A DNA stretch of 64,000 nt from positions 45,681 to 109,680 of the forward strand of contig NZ_FOUY01000023.1 of assembly GCF_900115005.1 (NCBI RefSeq), given 5' to 3'. Shown in pieces: positions 1-8,744 of the stretch. The DNA is from Pseudonocardia ammonioxydans. Lineage in GTDB: Bacteria > Actinomycetota > Actinomycetes > Mycobacteriales > Pseudonocardiaceae. The notes beneath the pieces were generated by a model, which made no database searches, was not told the origin of the DNA, and saw nothing but the letters and a program-made list of their open reading frames with translations. The position numbers and the translations under genes were made by a program. How positions within the stretch are numbered: the stretch's first letter is position 1; every line of letters begins with the position of its first letter.

Positions 1-523
1 GCCGCCCGCGGCCCGCGCCCGGTGCGCACCGGGTGAACCGCCGGTAGGCCTCCGGGCCGCCCTCGAACTCGACGACGACGTCGGCGAGCTCGTGGTAGCC
101 GGGGTCCGGCGACACACCCGGGTTGAGGATCACCTCCCCGGCACCGCGCTCGCGCAGGGCGGCGACGAGACGCCGGTAGTACGGCAGCTGCTCCGGGCCC
201 GACGTCACCTGGTCGACGAACACGGCGTCGAGACCATAGAAGTGCGCGTACGCGGCCGCCTCGGCCACCACGTCGCCGACCGGGCGCCGCCCGTAGCCGG
301 AGTCGACGTACCCGGCCACACACCGGTCCGGACGCCGGGCCGAGGCACACACCGACCGGTACGCGTCGTCCGGACCCGCACCGGGGCCGGTGTCCGGATT
401 GATCACCACGATGCCGACCTCCCCGGCCTCGTCACCGGTCAGTCGTGCCCAGTCGGCGCCGGCCCAGGACGGATGGAAGTAGGCGGGCACCCCGAGGCGT
501 ACCGGCCGGGTCCCCCGCGTCAC
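1..523 (-). CDS. Spherulin-4-type glycoside hydrolase (PelA hydrolase-like), 3' end beyond window
   Basis: Read on the minus strand, this frame gives the hallmarks of the spherulation-specific family 4 fold: GVPAYFHPSW near the N-terminus, INPDTGPG, GYVDSGYG, DAVFVDQV, LNPGVSPDPGYHEL and VVVEFEG, in the family's order. Relatives (Sph3-type enzymes, the PelA hydrolase domain) cleave alpha-1,4 galactosamine-rich polysaccharides. The GTG start at 523 shares bases with the stop of the membrane-protein gene (GTGA overlap), so it is translationally coupled as the fourth visible gene of the operon. No signal peptide is visible: the catalytic fold begins within about 10 residues of the start. That is odd for an enzyme expected to act on exported polymer. 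The gene runs off the left edge, so C-terminal domains are unknown. Function in polymer trimming is inferred from family and context. Confidence 0.85.
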   Translation of the reverse strand, partial: MTRGTRPVRLGVPAYFHPSWAGADWARLTGDEAGEVGIVVINPDTGPGAGPDDAYRSVCASARRPDRCVAGYVDSGYGRRPVGDVVAEAAAYAHFYGLDAVFVDQVTSGPEQLPYYRRLVAALRERGAGEVILNPGVSPDPGYHELADVVVEFEGGPEAYRRFTRCAPGAGRGR

Positions 524-1992
524 CGGTGGCTCGCCGCCTCGGACACCACGCGGTGGGCGATGCCGACCAGCACCGCGGCCATGACCGCGGTGACCGCGGC
601 CAGCCAGGCGATCGCGGCCGAGTCGGACACCGTGTGGTCGGCCCCGGCCGCGCCGGCGAGCAGGACGGCCACACCCGTGCCCAGTACGGGGAGGACCAGC
701 CGGATCCGGCCGAGCGTGTTCAGCACCATCGCGGCGAAGATCGCCACGCCGAGCAGGACGTAGGTCCCGCCGAGCGACAGGTAGCGGAGGTCGGAGAACC
801 CGAAGAGCGCGATGCCGAGTCCGCCGAGGCCCACCGTCATCAGGGTCAGTGCCGCGGCGAACCGCGCCGCCATCACCAGGTACACCTGCCGGGCGGCCCG
901 GACGAAGCCGGCGACCGACCCGGTGCTGCGGAGCAGACCGGCGATCTGCCTGCGGTTGTCGAGCAGGAGCACCTCCGCGACACCCATCGAGACGACGAGC
1001 GGCAGCGCGGCGAGCGTCACGGTCATCGGCAGCGACTCGAAGTTGTCGTTGATCAGCTCGTTCAGCGCCGGGAACAGCACGAGCAGCCCGATCAGCAGCC
1101 CGTACGCACAGTGCAGCAGCGCCGACGCCGTGACGCCCTCCACCAGCCGGTTCACCGGCCGACGGGCATCCCTGGTCGCCTCGAGCGCGAACAGCAGGGT
1201 GAGGAGCACGCTCACCGCGAGGAACAGGGTCTCCGGACCGTGCGCCGCCGCCGCGGCGAGAGAGGCACCCGGCGGCGGCGCCGTCCCTCCGGCCACGGCG
1301 TAGTAGCCGGCTCCGGCGACGGCCGGGAGCAGCGCCACGAGCAGCCGCAGCTCCCGGCCCGCCATGAGGAGCGCGGCGGCGGACAACAGGTAGACGGTCT
1401 GCCCGACCAGGAGCAGAACGGTCCACAGCGAGACCTGCATGGTGACGGTCAGCAGCAACGAGGCGTAGACCGCGACGACGGCGACGACCAGGGCGACGAG
1501 TGTCCCCAGCAGGACCGACCGGCGCAGGAAGCGGTGCGCCGCCGGCACGTCGTAGTTCCCGATGTACGCCCACGCCAGGTACGTCATGCCGTACCCCCCG
1601 GCCCAGCTGAGCAGCAGCCCGCCGAGCAGCAGCGCCGACTCGACGTGGTCGGCCGCCGGGAGCAGCGTGAACGCGACGATCGCGGGGACGGCGTAGAGCA
1701 GGCCGCGCAGGAAGAACCATCGCGTCGGCCGCGCGCCCGGTGCGGCCTGGGCCGCGGACGTACGCGCGTCGGGTTCGACCCACTGCGGCGGCGCGTACGG
1801 GCCCCAGGGGCCGCTGCCCGCGAAACGACGGTCGACGAGGGTGAACACACCGGCCGCACCGTGGCCGCGGCGCACCGCCTCGTCGTTCACGCCCGAACTC
1901 TCCAGCACGACGGCGGCCTCGAGCGCCACGGTGGACGATCGGAGGGCGTGCTCCACGACACCGCTCGAGGAGCGCGGGGATTCCTCCGTCAT
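520..1992 (-). CDS. PelG-like polytopic membrane protein
   Basis: A 490-residue integral membrane protein. About 85 hydrophilic N-terminal residues are followed by roughly 12 hydrophobic segments, the first around WFFLRGLLYAVPAIVAF and the last around AAIAWLAAVTAVMAAVLVG. Size, topology and position directly after a PelF-type glycosyltransferase match PelG, the flippase-like partner that carries the Pel polymer across the cytoplasmic membrane. The start ATG at 1992 overlaps the glycosyltransferase stop by the ATGA pattern, and its own stop overlaps the next start (GTGA), so the genes form one tightly coupled operon. No single diagnostic PelG motif can be pointed to by eye, so the assignment rests on architecture and neighbourhood. 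A generic polysaccharide transporter is the alternative. Confidence 0.72.
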   Translation of the reverse strand: MTEESPRSSSGVVEHALRSSTVALEAAVVLESSGVNDEAVRRGHGAAGVFTLVDRRFAGSGPWGPYAPPQWVEPDARTSAAQAAPGARPTRWFFLRGLLYAVPAIVAFTLLPAADHVESALLLGGLLLSWAGGYGMTYLAWAYIGNYDVPAAHRFLRRSVLLGTLVALVVAVVAVYASLLLTVTMQVSLWTVLLLVGQTVYLLSAAALLMAGRELRLLVALLPAVAGAGYYAVAGGTAPPPGASLAAAAAHGPETLFLAVSVLLTLLFALEATRDARRPVNRLVEGVTASALLHCAYGLLIGLLVLFPALNELINDNFESLPMTVTLAALPLVVSMGVAEVLLLDNRRQIAGLLRSTGSVAGFVRAARQVYLVMAARFAAALTLMTVGLGGLGIALFGFSDLRYLSLGGTYVLLGVAIFAAMVLNTLGRIRLVLPVLGTGVAVLLAGAAGADHTVSDSAAIAWLAAVTAVMAAVLVGIAHRVVSEAASHR

Positions 1993-3464
1993 GCCTGTCC
2001 CACCCGGCTCACAGCCCCGGTCACGGCCGTCTCCGGCTCCTCGTGACCCGGCACGACGTCGCGGTAGATCGCCCGGAAGTCGCCGACCATCCGGTCCACG
2101 GTGAACTCCTCCAGCGCACGTCGTCGTCCGAGGTCGGCGAGCCGCCGGCGCAGGCGGTCGTCGAGGAGCAGCCGGGTGCAGGCATCGGCGAGCGCCCGCG
2201 GGTCCCGGGCCGGCACGACGAGCCCGCCCCGCCCCACCGCCTCGGCCATCCCGCCGACGTCCGTGGCGACCGTCGGACGCCCCGACATCGCGGCCTCGAG
2301 CACGCTCAGCGGGAGGCCCTCGGACAGGCTCGACAGCACGGTGACGTGGCCGGCCGCGTAGGCGGTGCGGACCGGCGAGACCGGCCCCTCGAAGATCGCC
2401 GCGTCGGCGATCCCGAGGTCGGCGGCCAGCGTCGCGCACCGTTCGGCGTAGGCCTCGTTGCCGCTCGGCACGCCGCCGAACAGGCGCAGCCGCGCCCCCG
2501 GAACCCGCCCGCGGACGAGCGCGAACGCCCGCAGGAGCGTCTCCAGGTCCTTGAGCGGGTCGATCCGGCCGGCGAACACCAGCGTCGGCTGCTCGGGCTC
2601 GCGCCCGGCGGGCGGGAACTCCTCCGGGTCGATGCCGTTGTACACCGTCCGCACGTTCCGGCGGGGTGCCCCGGCGCGGACGGCCCAGCGACCGTTGAAG
2701 TCGCTCACCGGCAGGATCCGGTCGGCCAGCCGGTAACCGAGCTCGGTGAGCCGGACGAAGAAGCGGACGAGGACCGTCCGGAGCGCCCGGCCGTCCCCGG
2801 TCCCGCGCAGCCACATGATGCGCTCCCGCAGGTACACGCCGTGCTCGGAGACGATCACGGGTGTGCCGCGCTCCCACTTGTTCAGCAGGCCGATCATCGT
2901 GGCCGGCCCGTTCGCCGTCGCGTGGACGACGTCGACGTCGAGCGGCGGGAGGTGCAGCGGCCGCAGGTAGTGCTCGACGATGTCGGTCGCCGACAGCGCG
3001 TCCGCCAGTGTCAGCCGTCCCGGCCCGGACTCCGCGCCGAGGTCCATCCGCCGTTGCCAGACGCCGAGGAAGACCTCGACGCACGCCTGGCTGCGCAGGC
3101 ACCGGGTCAGCTCCACCTGCCGGGCGAGCTCCCGGAGCTCGCGCAGCGCCTTCTCGAACCGGACGGCGGCGAAGTGGTCGTCGGCGAGGACCGCCTCGAC
3201 GAGTTCCTCGTACGCCGCGAGGATCCGGCGTCGTTGCGGGGCCGTGGGACGACGCACCGCCGGTGTCGCCCCCCACAGGCCGAGGCGGTGCAGGGCCGAG
3301 ACGTTGCCGGGCAGGTCGTAGACCGGTCGCTCACGACCGGAGCCGGACAGCGCGAGCACCTCGAAGTCGATGTCGGGGAGCCGGCGCAGGAGCAGGTCGC
3401 ACCACTGGCTCACGCCCCCGGCCCCGATCGGATAGGTGCCCTCGGTGATCATGCCGATCGTCAT
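1989..3464 (-). CDS. pelF: PelF-type GT4 glycosyltransferase
   Basis: A 491-residue cytosolic glycosyltransferase. The N-terminus, MTIGMITEGTYPIGAGGVSQW, closely follows the DUF3492 opening typical of PelF, and a long helical insert follows. The C-terminal half is a GT-B donor domain with VSDFNGRWAV, VYNGIDPEEF, LVFAGRIDPLKDLETLL and the GT4 E-x7-E nucleotide-sugar signature in SEGLPLSVLEAAMSGRP. PelF polymerises UDP-GalNAc/GlcNAc-type donors in Pel synthesis. The ATG at 3464 was chosen because it overlaps the upstream deacetylase stop (ATGA) and starts exactly at the conserved domain. Longer in-frame extensions would run into the preceding gene. The neighbouring deacetylase, membrane protein, hydrolase and epimerase all fit the same pathway. 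Confidence 0.85.
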   Translation of the reverse strand: MTIGMITEGTYPIGAGGVSQWCDLLLRRLPDIDFEVLALSGSGRERPVYDLPGNVSALHRLGLWGATPAVRRPTAPQRRRILAAYEELVEAVLADDHFAAVRFEKALRELRELARQVELTRCLRSQACVEVFLGVWQRRMDLGAESGPGRLTLADALSATDIVEHYLRPLHLPPLDVDVVHATANGPATMIGLLNKWERGTPVIVSEHGVYLRERIMWLRGTGDGRALRTVLVRFFVRLTELGYRLADRILPVSDFNGRWAVRAGAPRRNVRTVYNGIDPEEFPPAGREPEQPTLVFAGRIDPLKDLETLLRAFALVRGRVPGARLRLFGGVPSGNEAYAERCATLAADLGIADAAIFEGPVSPVRTAYAAGHVTVLSSLSEGLPLSVLEAAMSGRPTVATDVGGMAEAVGRGGLVVPARDPRALADACTRLLLDDRLRRRLADLGRRRALEEFTVDRMVGDFRAIYRDVVPGHEEPETAVTGAVSRVGQA

Positions 3465-5491
3465 TCCCGTCCCCCGTTCGCGACGACGAACTCGCGTGTC
3501 CCGTCGATCCCCACCCATGCCGACCGCAGCCCTCCGTAGGGCTCGCCGAACGACGTCCCTGCCGGGCCCGCGGTCCGGGTCCCCTCCGGCACCGTCAGCG
3601 GCACCTCGACCTGCTCGGTCGTGTGCACGGTCACGACCCCGCCCTGCTGCCAGGCCTGCACCACGTCGCCGTCCCGGGTCCCCGCCCACCGGTCCTGCCG
3701 GGTGAGCACGTCGCGGGCCTGCGTCATCGTCGGGACGATCAACGGTCGCGACGACTCGTCGATCAGGCCGCGGTAGTCGTCCAGGACGAACTCCAGCAAC
3801 GGGTACAGGGTGCGGTCCTCGGTCATCTGGGGCTGGTGCACGTAGTGCGGCCGCGGGTCGTTGGACAGTGCGTGCCCGAGTGCGCGCTCGCCCTCCACCG
3901 GGACGACGGTCGTCTCGAAGCCGGTGACCGGGTCGGCGGGCGGGACGCAGCTGCCGTCGGCCTCGCACTCGCCGCTCCCGCCGTCGGCGCGCGAGGTCTG
4001 CACCCAGTTGTACTGGTCGACGGTCTCGGCGACCGTCGCGGTGTTGAAGTCGAGATTGATCGGGTGCCGCGGCACCGTGGTCGCATCGCCGATCCGGCGC
4101 TGCTGCCGCTCGGCGGACGCGTCCGAGGCGATCGTCGCGATCCCGGTTCCGTCGAGCGCTGGGGCGAGTCGCGGGTTGTCCTGCTCCATCTGGGGCAACG
4201 CGCGCAGCCCACCGTGCTCACCGGTCACGAGCTCGGTCGGGTCGACCGGCAGTCCGTGCCGGTCGGCGAACTCGAGGTTCTGCTCGATCTCGCGCTCGAT
4301 CCGTCCCGTGCTCACCCATCGGGTCATGCCGAGCAGCGGGAGCCGGTCGCACCGCCACGGCGTGACCGAGTAGTCGCGGACGCACCCCAGGTAGAGGTGG
4401 GACCAGGTGTGGTTGATCCAGCCGAACTCGTCCTTGACCTCCACGAACGCCTCGATGAGCGGGTCGCCGCCGTCCGCCGCCACCGCCCCGGCTCCGGAAC
4501 CGTTGTAAGCCATGTCGAGCCGGAAGTCGTGCCGGCGCTGCCAGTCCACGGCGTAGGCGACGTCGTCGGCCGTCATCCGGATCAACGGGCGGGTCCCGAC
4601 GCTCGCGGGGCAGTCCGACCCGGCCGTGCAGTCGTGCTCCGGGACCCAGCGGGCGTTGGGCATAAGCACGTCGTCGATGTGGACCGCGAAGTAGTTGCGG
4701 TCGAGTCCGAGGTGGACTCCGCGGGTGAGCCAGCGGACGATGCCGGGGGCCAGGAGCAGGAACTGGTGGGAGTCGACCGCGTAGGAGAAGGCGAGGTTGA
4801 GCTCCTCGCGCCCGTCCCGGCCGAGCACGCCGGCGATCACCCCGCCACCGTTCCCACCCGGCGCCTCGGCCGTGACCAGTGGGCGGAACCCCGGTAGCGG
4901 GTCCGCCATCTCCACCCAGTTGTCGATCCCGGCGGTCTCGTCCCGGAACGGCACCCGCCCGGTCGCGTAGTCGAACTCCGAGGCCAGCGCGTCAGCGGTC
5001 AGCCGGGCGTCCTGCCCGTCGAACGACCCGATGTACCCGCGGACAGAGGAGTCCGACAGGCCGACGGCGGGGACCGCCGGCACCGAGGCGTGCACCCGGC
5101 GGATCCCGAACTCGCGCTCGAACGCCGCGAGCGCGCCGGCCTCGCCCGGGTCGATCGCGGGGTCGTGGTCCGGCAGGACGACGCCCTGGAAGCGGGCATG
5201 TGCGGGGCCGGCCGCCAGGAAGGGCGCGTCGATGCGGGCGCGGCCGGGATCACGCAGGTCGACGACCGTCGTGGGCACGCCGGTCCAGTCCAGTGCGGCC
5301 CGGATCGCCTCGACCTCCGGCGCACCGTCGGTCAGGAGCAGGACCCGCAGATCGATCCGCGGGGCGCCCACAGGCTGCGCCGACGCGGGGCTGCCCAGCA
5401 CGAGCATCGCCACCGCGATCACCATGACCACGGCGATGCGATGGGGGCGGATCGAGGTCGCGCGGTCGCGCGGAAGGTGTGTGTCGTGCAT
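3461..5491 (-). CDS. Secreted polysaccharide deacetylase (PelA deacetylase-like)
   Basis: A 676-residue protein with an N-terminal signal sequence: a basic start, a hydrophobic core IAVVMVIAVAMLVLG, then SPASAQ. A Rossmann-like N-terminal part (RVLLLTDGAPEVEAI) precedes a NodB-like catalytic region. HIDDVLMP (about residue 270) supplies the metal/catalytic Asp, and HTWSHLYLGC (about residue 365) gives the H-x3-H metal pair, the arrangement described for the PelA deacetylase. In Pel synthesis this activity partly de-N-acetylates the polymer outside the membrane. It is the first gene of the minus-strand operon and overlaps the next gene. The start is uncertain: no Shine-Dalgarno sequence precedes the ATG, but the signal peptide requires a start close to here. 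Confidence 0.8.
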   Translation of the reverse strand: MHDTHLPRDRATSIRPHRIAVVMVIAVAMLVLGSPASAQPVGAPRIDLRVLLLTDGAPEVEAIRAALDWTGVPTTVVDLRDPGRARIDAPFLAAGPAHARFQGVVLPDHDPAIDPGEAGALAAFEREFGIRRVHASVPAVPAVGLSDSSVRGYIGSFDGQDARLTADALASEFDYATGRVPFRDETAGIDNWVEMADPLPGFRPLVTAEAPGGNGGGVIAGVLGRDGREELNLAFSYAVDSHQFLLLAPGIVRWLTRGVHLGLDRNYFAVHIDDVLMPNARWVPEHDCTAGSDCPASVGTRPLIRMTADDVAYAVDWQRRHDFRLDMAYNGSGAGAVAADGGDPLIEAFVEVKDEFGWINHTWSHLYLGCVRDYSVTPWRCDRLPLLGMTRWVSTGRIEREIEQNLEFADRHGLPVDPTELVTGEHGGLRALPQMEQDNPRLAPALDGTGIATIASDASAERQQRRIGDATTVPRHPINLDFNTATVAETVDQYNWVQTSRADGGSGECEADGSCVPPADPVTGFETTVVPVEGERALGHALSNDPRPHYVHQPQMTEDRTLYPLLEFVLDDYRGLIDESSRPLIVPTMTQARDVLTRQDRWAGTRDGDVVQAWQQGGVVTVHTTEQVEVPLTVPEGTRTAGPAGTSFGEPYGGLRSAWVGIDGTREFVVANGGRE

Positions 5492-5982
5492 GTGAGAACG
5501 TCCGAATCACTACGGTGCGAAACGAGACCGGCGCTTCTCGGCGCCGGTCGTCAACGGGGTGGGTCGGTGTACGCGGCGCGCGTCGCTGCTCCCGGGCCGC
5601 GCGTCCGGTTACGGCGGTACGCCCTGCGACCCGGTCCGCCCGTCGGCGTTCACGGTCACCGTGGAACGCAGCAGCGGCGGCACACCCGTCCCGTGGACGT
5701 CGACTTGCTCCACTCCGGAATCCCCACCCCTACCGGCTGCCACCGGCCTTGCCCACGATTCAGCCTTCCGAGTGGCCCGTCGGGGGACCCCCCTCGGAAG
5801 TGTCGACTGTGGGTCGTCGCCTGCTGCGTACGCGTTACGGTCTCCACCCGTTCTGCCGTACGTGCCGTAACTCTCACCGCCGGCCCCCTAACGCGGCACC
5901 GGGCAGCGTCGACCGGTATTCCGGCACCGGTCACGGTGCCGCAGGTGGTGCGGCCGAGTGCCGTACGGACGATCGGAGCGCG
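5492..5982. promoter_or_regulatory. Divergent intergenic region of the Pel-like locus
   Basis: This 491-bp gap separates the divergent deacetylase and epimerase genes and must hold both promoters. It is visibly less GC-biased than the genes and has clustered TACG steps around 5825-5880, including nested copies of the palindrome CGTACG. I found no convincing coding frame, no recognisable c-di-GMP or other riboswitch core, and no strong terminator. A regulator site is likely but cannot be defined by eye. Confidence 0.4.
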
Positions 5983-6957
5983 ATGCGAGCAGTGGTCACC
6001 GGCGGTGCCGGATTCATCGGTTCGACGCTGGTCGATGCACTGATCGCGCGCGACGACGACGTGCTGATCATCGACGACCTGTCCCGTGGCTCCGTCGACA
6101 ATGTCCGCGACGCCCTGGACCGCGGGGCGGAACTCGTCGAGGCGGACGTCCGCGACCGGACGACCGTCCACTCGGTCCTCGCCCGGTTCCGGCCGGACGC
6201 GGTGCACCATCTCGCCGCGCAGATCGACGTCCGACGATCCATGACGGACCCGCAGCACGACGCGAGCGTCAACGTGCTCGGCACGTTGTCGGTGCTGGAG
6301 GCCGCTGCGGACGCCGCCGTCGGGGCCGTCGTCGTGTGCTCGACCGGTGGGGCGATCTACGGCGACGACGCACCGCTGCCGACGCCGGAGACCCGGCACC
6401 CCGCGCCGGAGTCGCCGTACGGTCTCGGCAAGCTCGCCGCCGAGAACTACACCCGCTTCTACGCCCGGACCCGTGGTCTGCCCGCGCTCGTCCTCCGCTT
6501 CGCCAACGTCTACGGACCCCGCCAGCACCCGTCGGGGGGCGCCGGTGTCGTCTCCCTGTTCTGCGATGCGGCGCTGCGCGGCGACACCCCCGTGATCTTC
6601 GGTGACGGCGAGCAGACCCGGGACTTCCTGTTCGTGGGCGACGTCGCGCGGGCCGCGCTCGCCGCATCCGACGCGTTGGGCGCCGGGCGGCTCGCCGGCC
6701 GGGTGTACAACGTCGGCACGGGGTCGCAGGTGAGCATCGGCGAGCTGGCTGCGGCCGTGGGGCGGGTCGCGGGCACCGAGCCGGGCCGGTTCCTCCCGCG
6801 CCACGAGCCCGCGCGCCCCGGCGAGATCCGGCACAGCTGCCTCGACCCGGCGCTCGGCCGGACCGAGCTCGGGCTGTCCGGGCCGACCCCGCTCGACGAG
6901 GGACTCGCCCGGACCTGGGCCTGGCACGCCGCCGTGGCCGCCCCGGTCGCACGCTGA
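5983..6957 (+). CDS. NAD-dependent UDP-sugar 4-epimerase (GalE/PelX-like)
   Basis: A 324-residue short-chain-dehydrogenase-type epimerase. The NAD-binding GGAGFIGSTL lies at residues 8-17, the Asp of IIDDLSRG binds the adenosine ribose, and HLAAQIDVRRS is typical of GalE. The catalytic pair is the Ser-Thr of VVCSTGGAIYG with Y-x3-K in SPYGLGKLAAE; RFANVYGPRQ and GDGEQTRDFLFVGDVA complete the family pattern. It probably interconverts UDP-Glc/Gal or UDP-GlcNAc/GalNAc. Lying divergent from a Pel-like operon, it is a good candidate for the PelX role of making UDP-GalNAc, but substrate cannot be read from sequence. The ATG is preceded by GGAG at a short 4-nt spacing. It converges on the LCP gene with only 13 bp between stops. 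Confidence 0.85.
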   Translation: MRAVVTGGAGFIGSTLVDALIARDDDVLIIDDLSRGSVDNVRDALDRGAELVEADVRDRTTVHSVLARFRPDAVHHLAAQIDVRRSMTDPQHDASVNVLGTLSVLEAAADAAVGAVVVCSTGGAIYGDDAPLPTPETRHPAPESPYGLGKLAAENYTRFYARTRGLPALVLRFANVYGPRQHPSGGAGVVSLFCDAALRGDTPVIFGDGEQTRDFLFVGDVARAALAASDALGAGRLAGRVYNVGTGSQVSIGELAAAVGRVAGTEPGRFLPRHEPARPGEIRHSCLDPALGRTELGLSGPTPLDEGLARTWAWHAAVAAPVAR

Positions 6958-6970
6958 CCTCCCGGCCCGC

Positions 6971-8002
6971 CTACGACGGCGTGCCGCTCAGCGCCTCGGC
7001 CGGGTTCCGGTCCGCGTACTGCCGCACGCTCCCGTTGCGCACCGCGCCCCACAGCTCCCGGCCGCGCTCCTCGTCGAGGTACACCACCGACTGATCGCCC
7101 TCCCGGCCCAGCCCGGACACCGGAGCGGTCACGAACGTGACGTCCGAGCCCCGCAGGTTCCGGTTGTCCACCGCCAGCTGCACCAGGCCCGTGTTGGACA
7201 GCGAGTCGTCGATGCTGACCGCGTCGCCGACGCTGGTGGCGAACGCGTACAGCGCCGCCGGGTCGGTGGTCGCCTTCTCCTGCACCGTCTCGAGCAGCGC
7301 CTTCATCGCGTTCTGCTGGCGTGCCGCGCGGTCCAGGTCGCCGCCCGGCAGGTCGTAGCGCTGGCGGACGTAGGCCAGCGCGGCACGGCCGTCGAGGTGG
7401 TTCTGTCCGGCCGTGAAGTCGACGCCGTCGTTGGCCGTGGCGCGCGCGACCGTCACGTCGATGCCGCCGACCGAGTCGACCAGCGAGGTGAACCCGGCGA
7501 AGTCGACGACGCCGAAGTGGTCCACCCGCACCCCGGTCAGCTGCTCGACCGTCCCGATCAGCAGCGGCGCCCCGCCGTGGGCGTACGCAGCATTGATCTT
7601 GGTCGTGCCGCGGCCGGGGACCTCGACCCAGGAGTCGCGCGGGATCGAGGCGACGCTCGCGGACTCCCCATCCGGCGCGAGCGTGCCCAGCATGATCACG
7701 TCGGCGCGCTGCGAGCCCGGGGTCGCGTCCGGGCTCGCAGCGGCCCCGGTCGTCGGCTCGCCCGCGCGCGAGTCGGTGCCGACGAGCAGGAACGTGGTGC
7801 CGCCGAACGTCGCCGGGCGCTCGGTCGCCTCCAGCCCGCGGAACGCGTCGGGGATGCGCGGGACGTCGCCCCCGATGCCGGCGACCAGGTAGGCGACCGC
7901 CCCGCCGACGAGCAGCACGAGGGCGAGCACCAGCACGAGGAAGGTCACCAGGACCTTCCGGCCGCGCCTGCGCGCGGGAGGCGGGCTGACGGCGTTGCGC
8001 AT
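6971..8002 (-). CDS. LytR-CpsA-Psr (LCP) family cell-wall glycopolymer ligase
   Basis: A 343-residue protein with a basic cytosolic tail (ARRRGRK) and a single N-terminal transmembrane segment LVTFLVLVLALVLLVGGAVAYL, followed by the extracellular LCP domain. Recognisable LCP blocks are FLLVGTDSRAGE, RADVIMLGTL, SIPRDSWVEVPG, KINAAYAHGG, VDFAGFTSLVDSVGGIDV, and ALAYVRQRYDLPGGDLDRAARQQ with the conserved Arg residues. LCP enzymes transfer polyprenyl-linked glycopolymers (arabinogalactan, teichoic acid or capsule) to peptidoglycan. The start at 8002 has a good GGAAGGA ribosome site. It sits beside the exopolysaccharide locus, which fits a cell-surface role, but it is a separate transcription unit convergent with the epimerase. 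Confidence 0.93.
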   Translation of the reverse strand: MRNAVSPPPARRRGRKVLVTFLVLVLALVLLVGGAVAYLVAGIGGDVPRIPDAFRGLEATERPATFGGTTFLLVGTDSRAGEPTTGAAASPDATPGSQRADVIMLGTLAPDGESASVASIPRDSWVEVPGRGTTKINAAYAHGGAPLLIGTVEQLTGVRVDHFGVVDFAGFTSLVDSVGGIDVTVARATANDGVDFTAGQNHLDGRAALAYVRQRYDLPGGDLDRAARQQNAMKALLETVQEKATTDPAALYAFATSVGDAVSIDDSLSNTGLVQLAVDNRNLRGSDVTFVTAPVSGLGREGDQSVVYLDEERGRELWGAVRNGSVRQYADRNPAEALSGTPS

Positions 8003-8271
8003 GGATGTCCTTCCGGGCCGGGACGAACCCGCTCGGCGGGCCCGATCCTCTCGTCGGGAAAGAGGACGTCCGGCGTTACCGGGAGGTTCACCGGGGGCGT
8101 CGCACGATCACGCAACGTCGCTGATCACGGCTTCGTGTCCACCTGACGTGAACGCCGTGACCGTACCGTCATCAGTTCTGTGGAACCTACGGCCGTACCG
8201 CTAATAGGCCACCCGGACCAGGCGACTCCTCGGGCACGAGCGGCTCAGCCCACGGATCGAAGGAGCTTCGA

Positions 8272-8553
8272 GTGAGCGTCACCCCGGACACCCCGGCCGT
8301 CACGGTCCCCGCCACCGCGATCCCGGCGCCCCGCGTGGCCACCCACGACCTCCCGCCCGCCACACCCCCCACCGCTGTCGACCTCTGCGTCTGCGGCCAC
8401 GAGCGCGACGCCCACAAGCACTACCGTCCCGGCACCGACTGCGGGGCCTGCGGCAACACCTGCCGCGCGTTCCACGCCCGCTCCGGCCGCACCACAGGCC
8501 GCTCCGCCCGGCACGCCGCCCGCCTGACCGCACGGCTGTTCCGCCGCTCCTGA
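8272..8553 (+). CDS. Small Cys/His-rich protein, unknown function
   Basis: A 93-residue protein whose GTG start is fixed by a strong ribosome site, GAAGGAG, ending 6 nt upstream. The first 40 residues are Pro/Ala/Thr-rich and probably disordered. The middle carries a compact metal-binding pattern: CVCGHERDAHKHYRPGTDC then GACGNTC, i.e. C-x-C-G-H, H-x-H, and three further cysteines in C-x2-C-x3-C spacing. The C-terminus is Arg-rich. This looks like a zinc-binding module, but I do not recognise a characterised family. It is monocistronic and followed immediately by a strong hairpin terminator. Confidence 0.75.
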   Translation: MSVTPDTPAVTVPATAIPAPRVATHDLPPATPPTAVDLCVCGHERDAHKHYRPGTDCGACGNTCRAFHARSGRTTGRSARHAARLTARLFRRS

Positions 8554-8572
8554 TCCACCCGTACCCCGACCG

Positions 8573-8623
8573 CCCCGAGGGGCACCCTCGCGGCACCTGG
8601 CGCTACGAGGGTGCCCCTCGGGG
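8573..8623 (+). terminator. Hairpin terminator after the Cys-rich gene
   Basis: Perfect 18-bp inverted repeat, arms 8573-8590 and 8606-8623, with a 15-nt loop, starting 19 nt after the stop. There is no U-tract, as usual for actinobacterial terminators. It lies between convergent genes. Confidence 0.8.
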
Positions 8624-8664
8624 CCGGTGCGTGCGGCCGGGAGTCGTGAGAACGGGACCGACGG

Positions 8665-8703
8665 CGTGCGGCCCTGCCCTCTCCCGTGGGGCAGGGCCGC
8701 ACG
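8665..8703. terminator. Second hairpin between convergent genes
   Basis: Perfect 15-bp stem, arms 8665-8679 and 8689-8703, with a 9-nt loop, 41 nt beyond the HNH gene stop. It probably ends transcription of the minus-strand HNH gene and backs up the preceding hairpin. Confidence 0.75.
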
Positions 8704-8744
8704 CACGACGGAACCAGAGTCCGAGCGCGCCGGGTGGCTCCTGG

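Noticed and set aside
445..2046. Long open frames on the plus strand over the Pel-like operon
   Set aside because: Arg/Gln/Pro-rich translations without motifs; they are shadows of real minus-strand genes caused by high GC.
5492..5982. A c-di-GMP or other riboswitch in the divergent gap of the Pel-like locus
   Set aside because: No conserved riboswitch core could be found on either strand.
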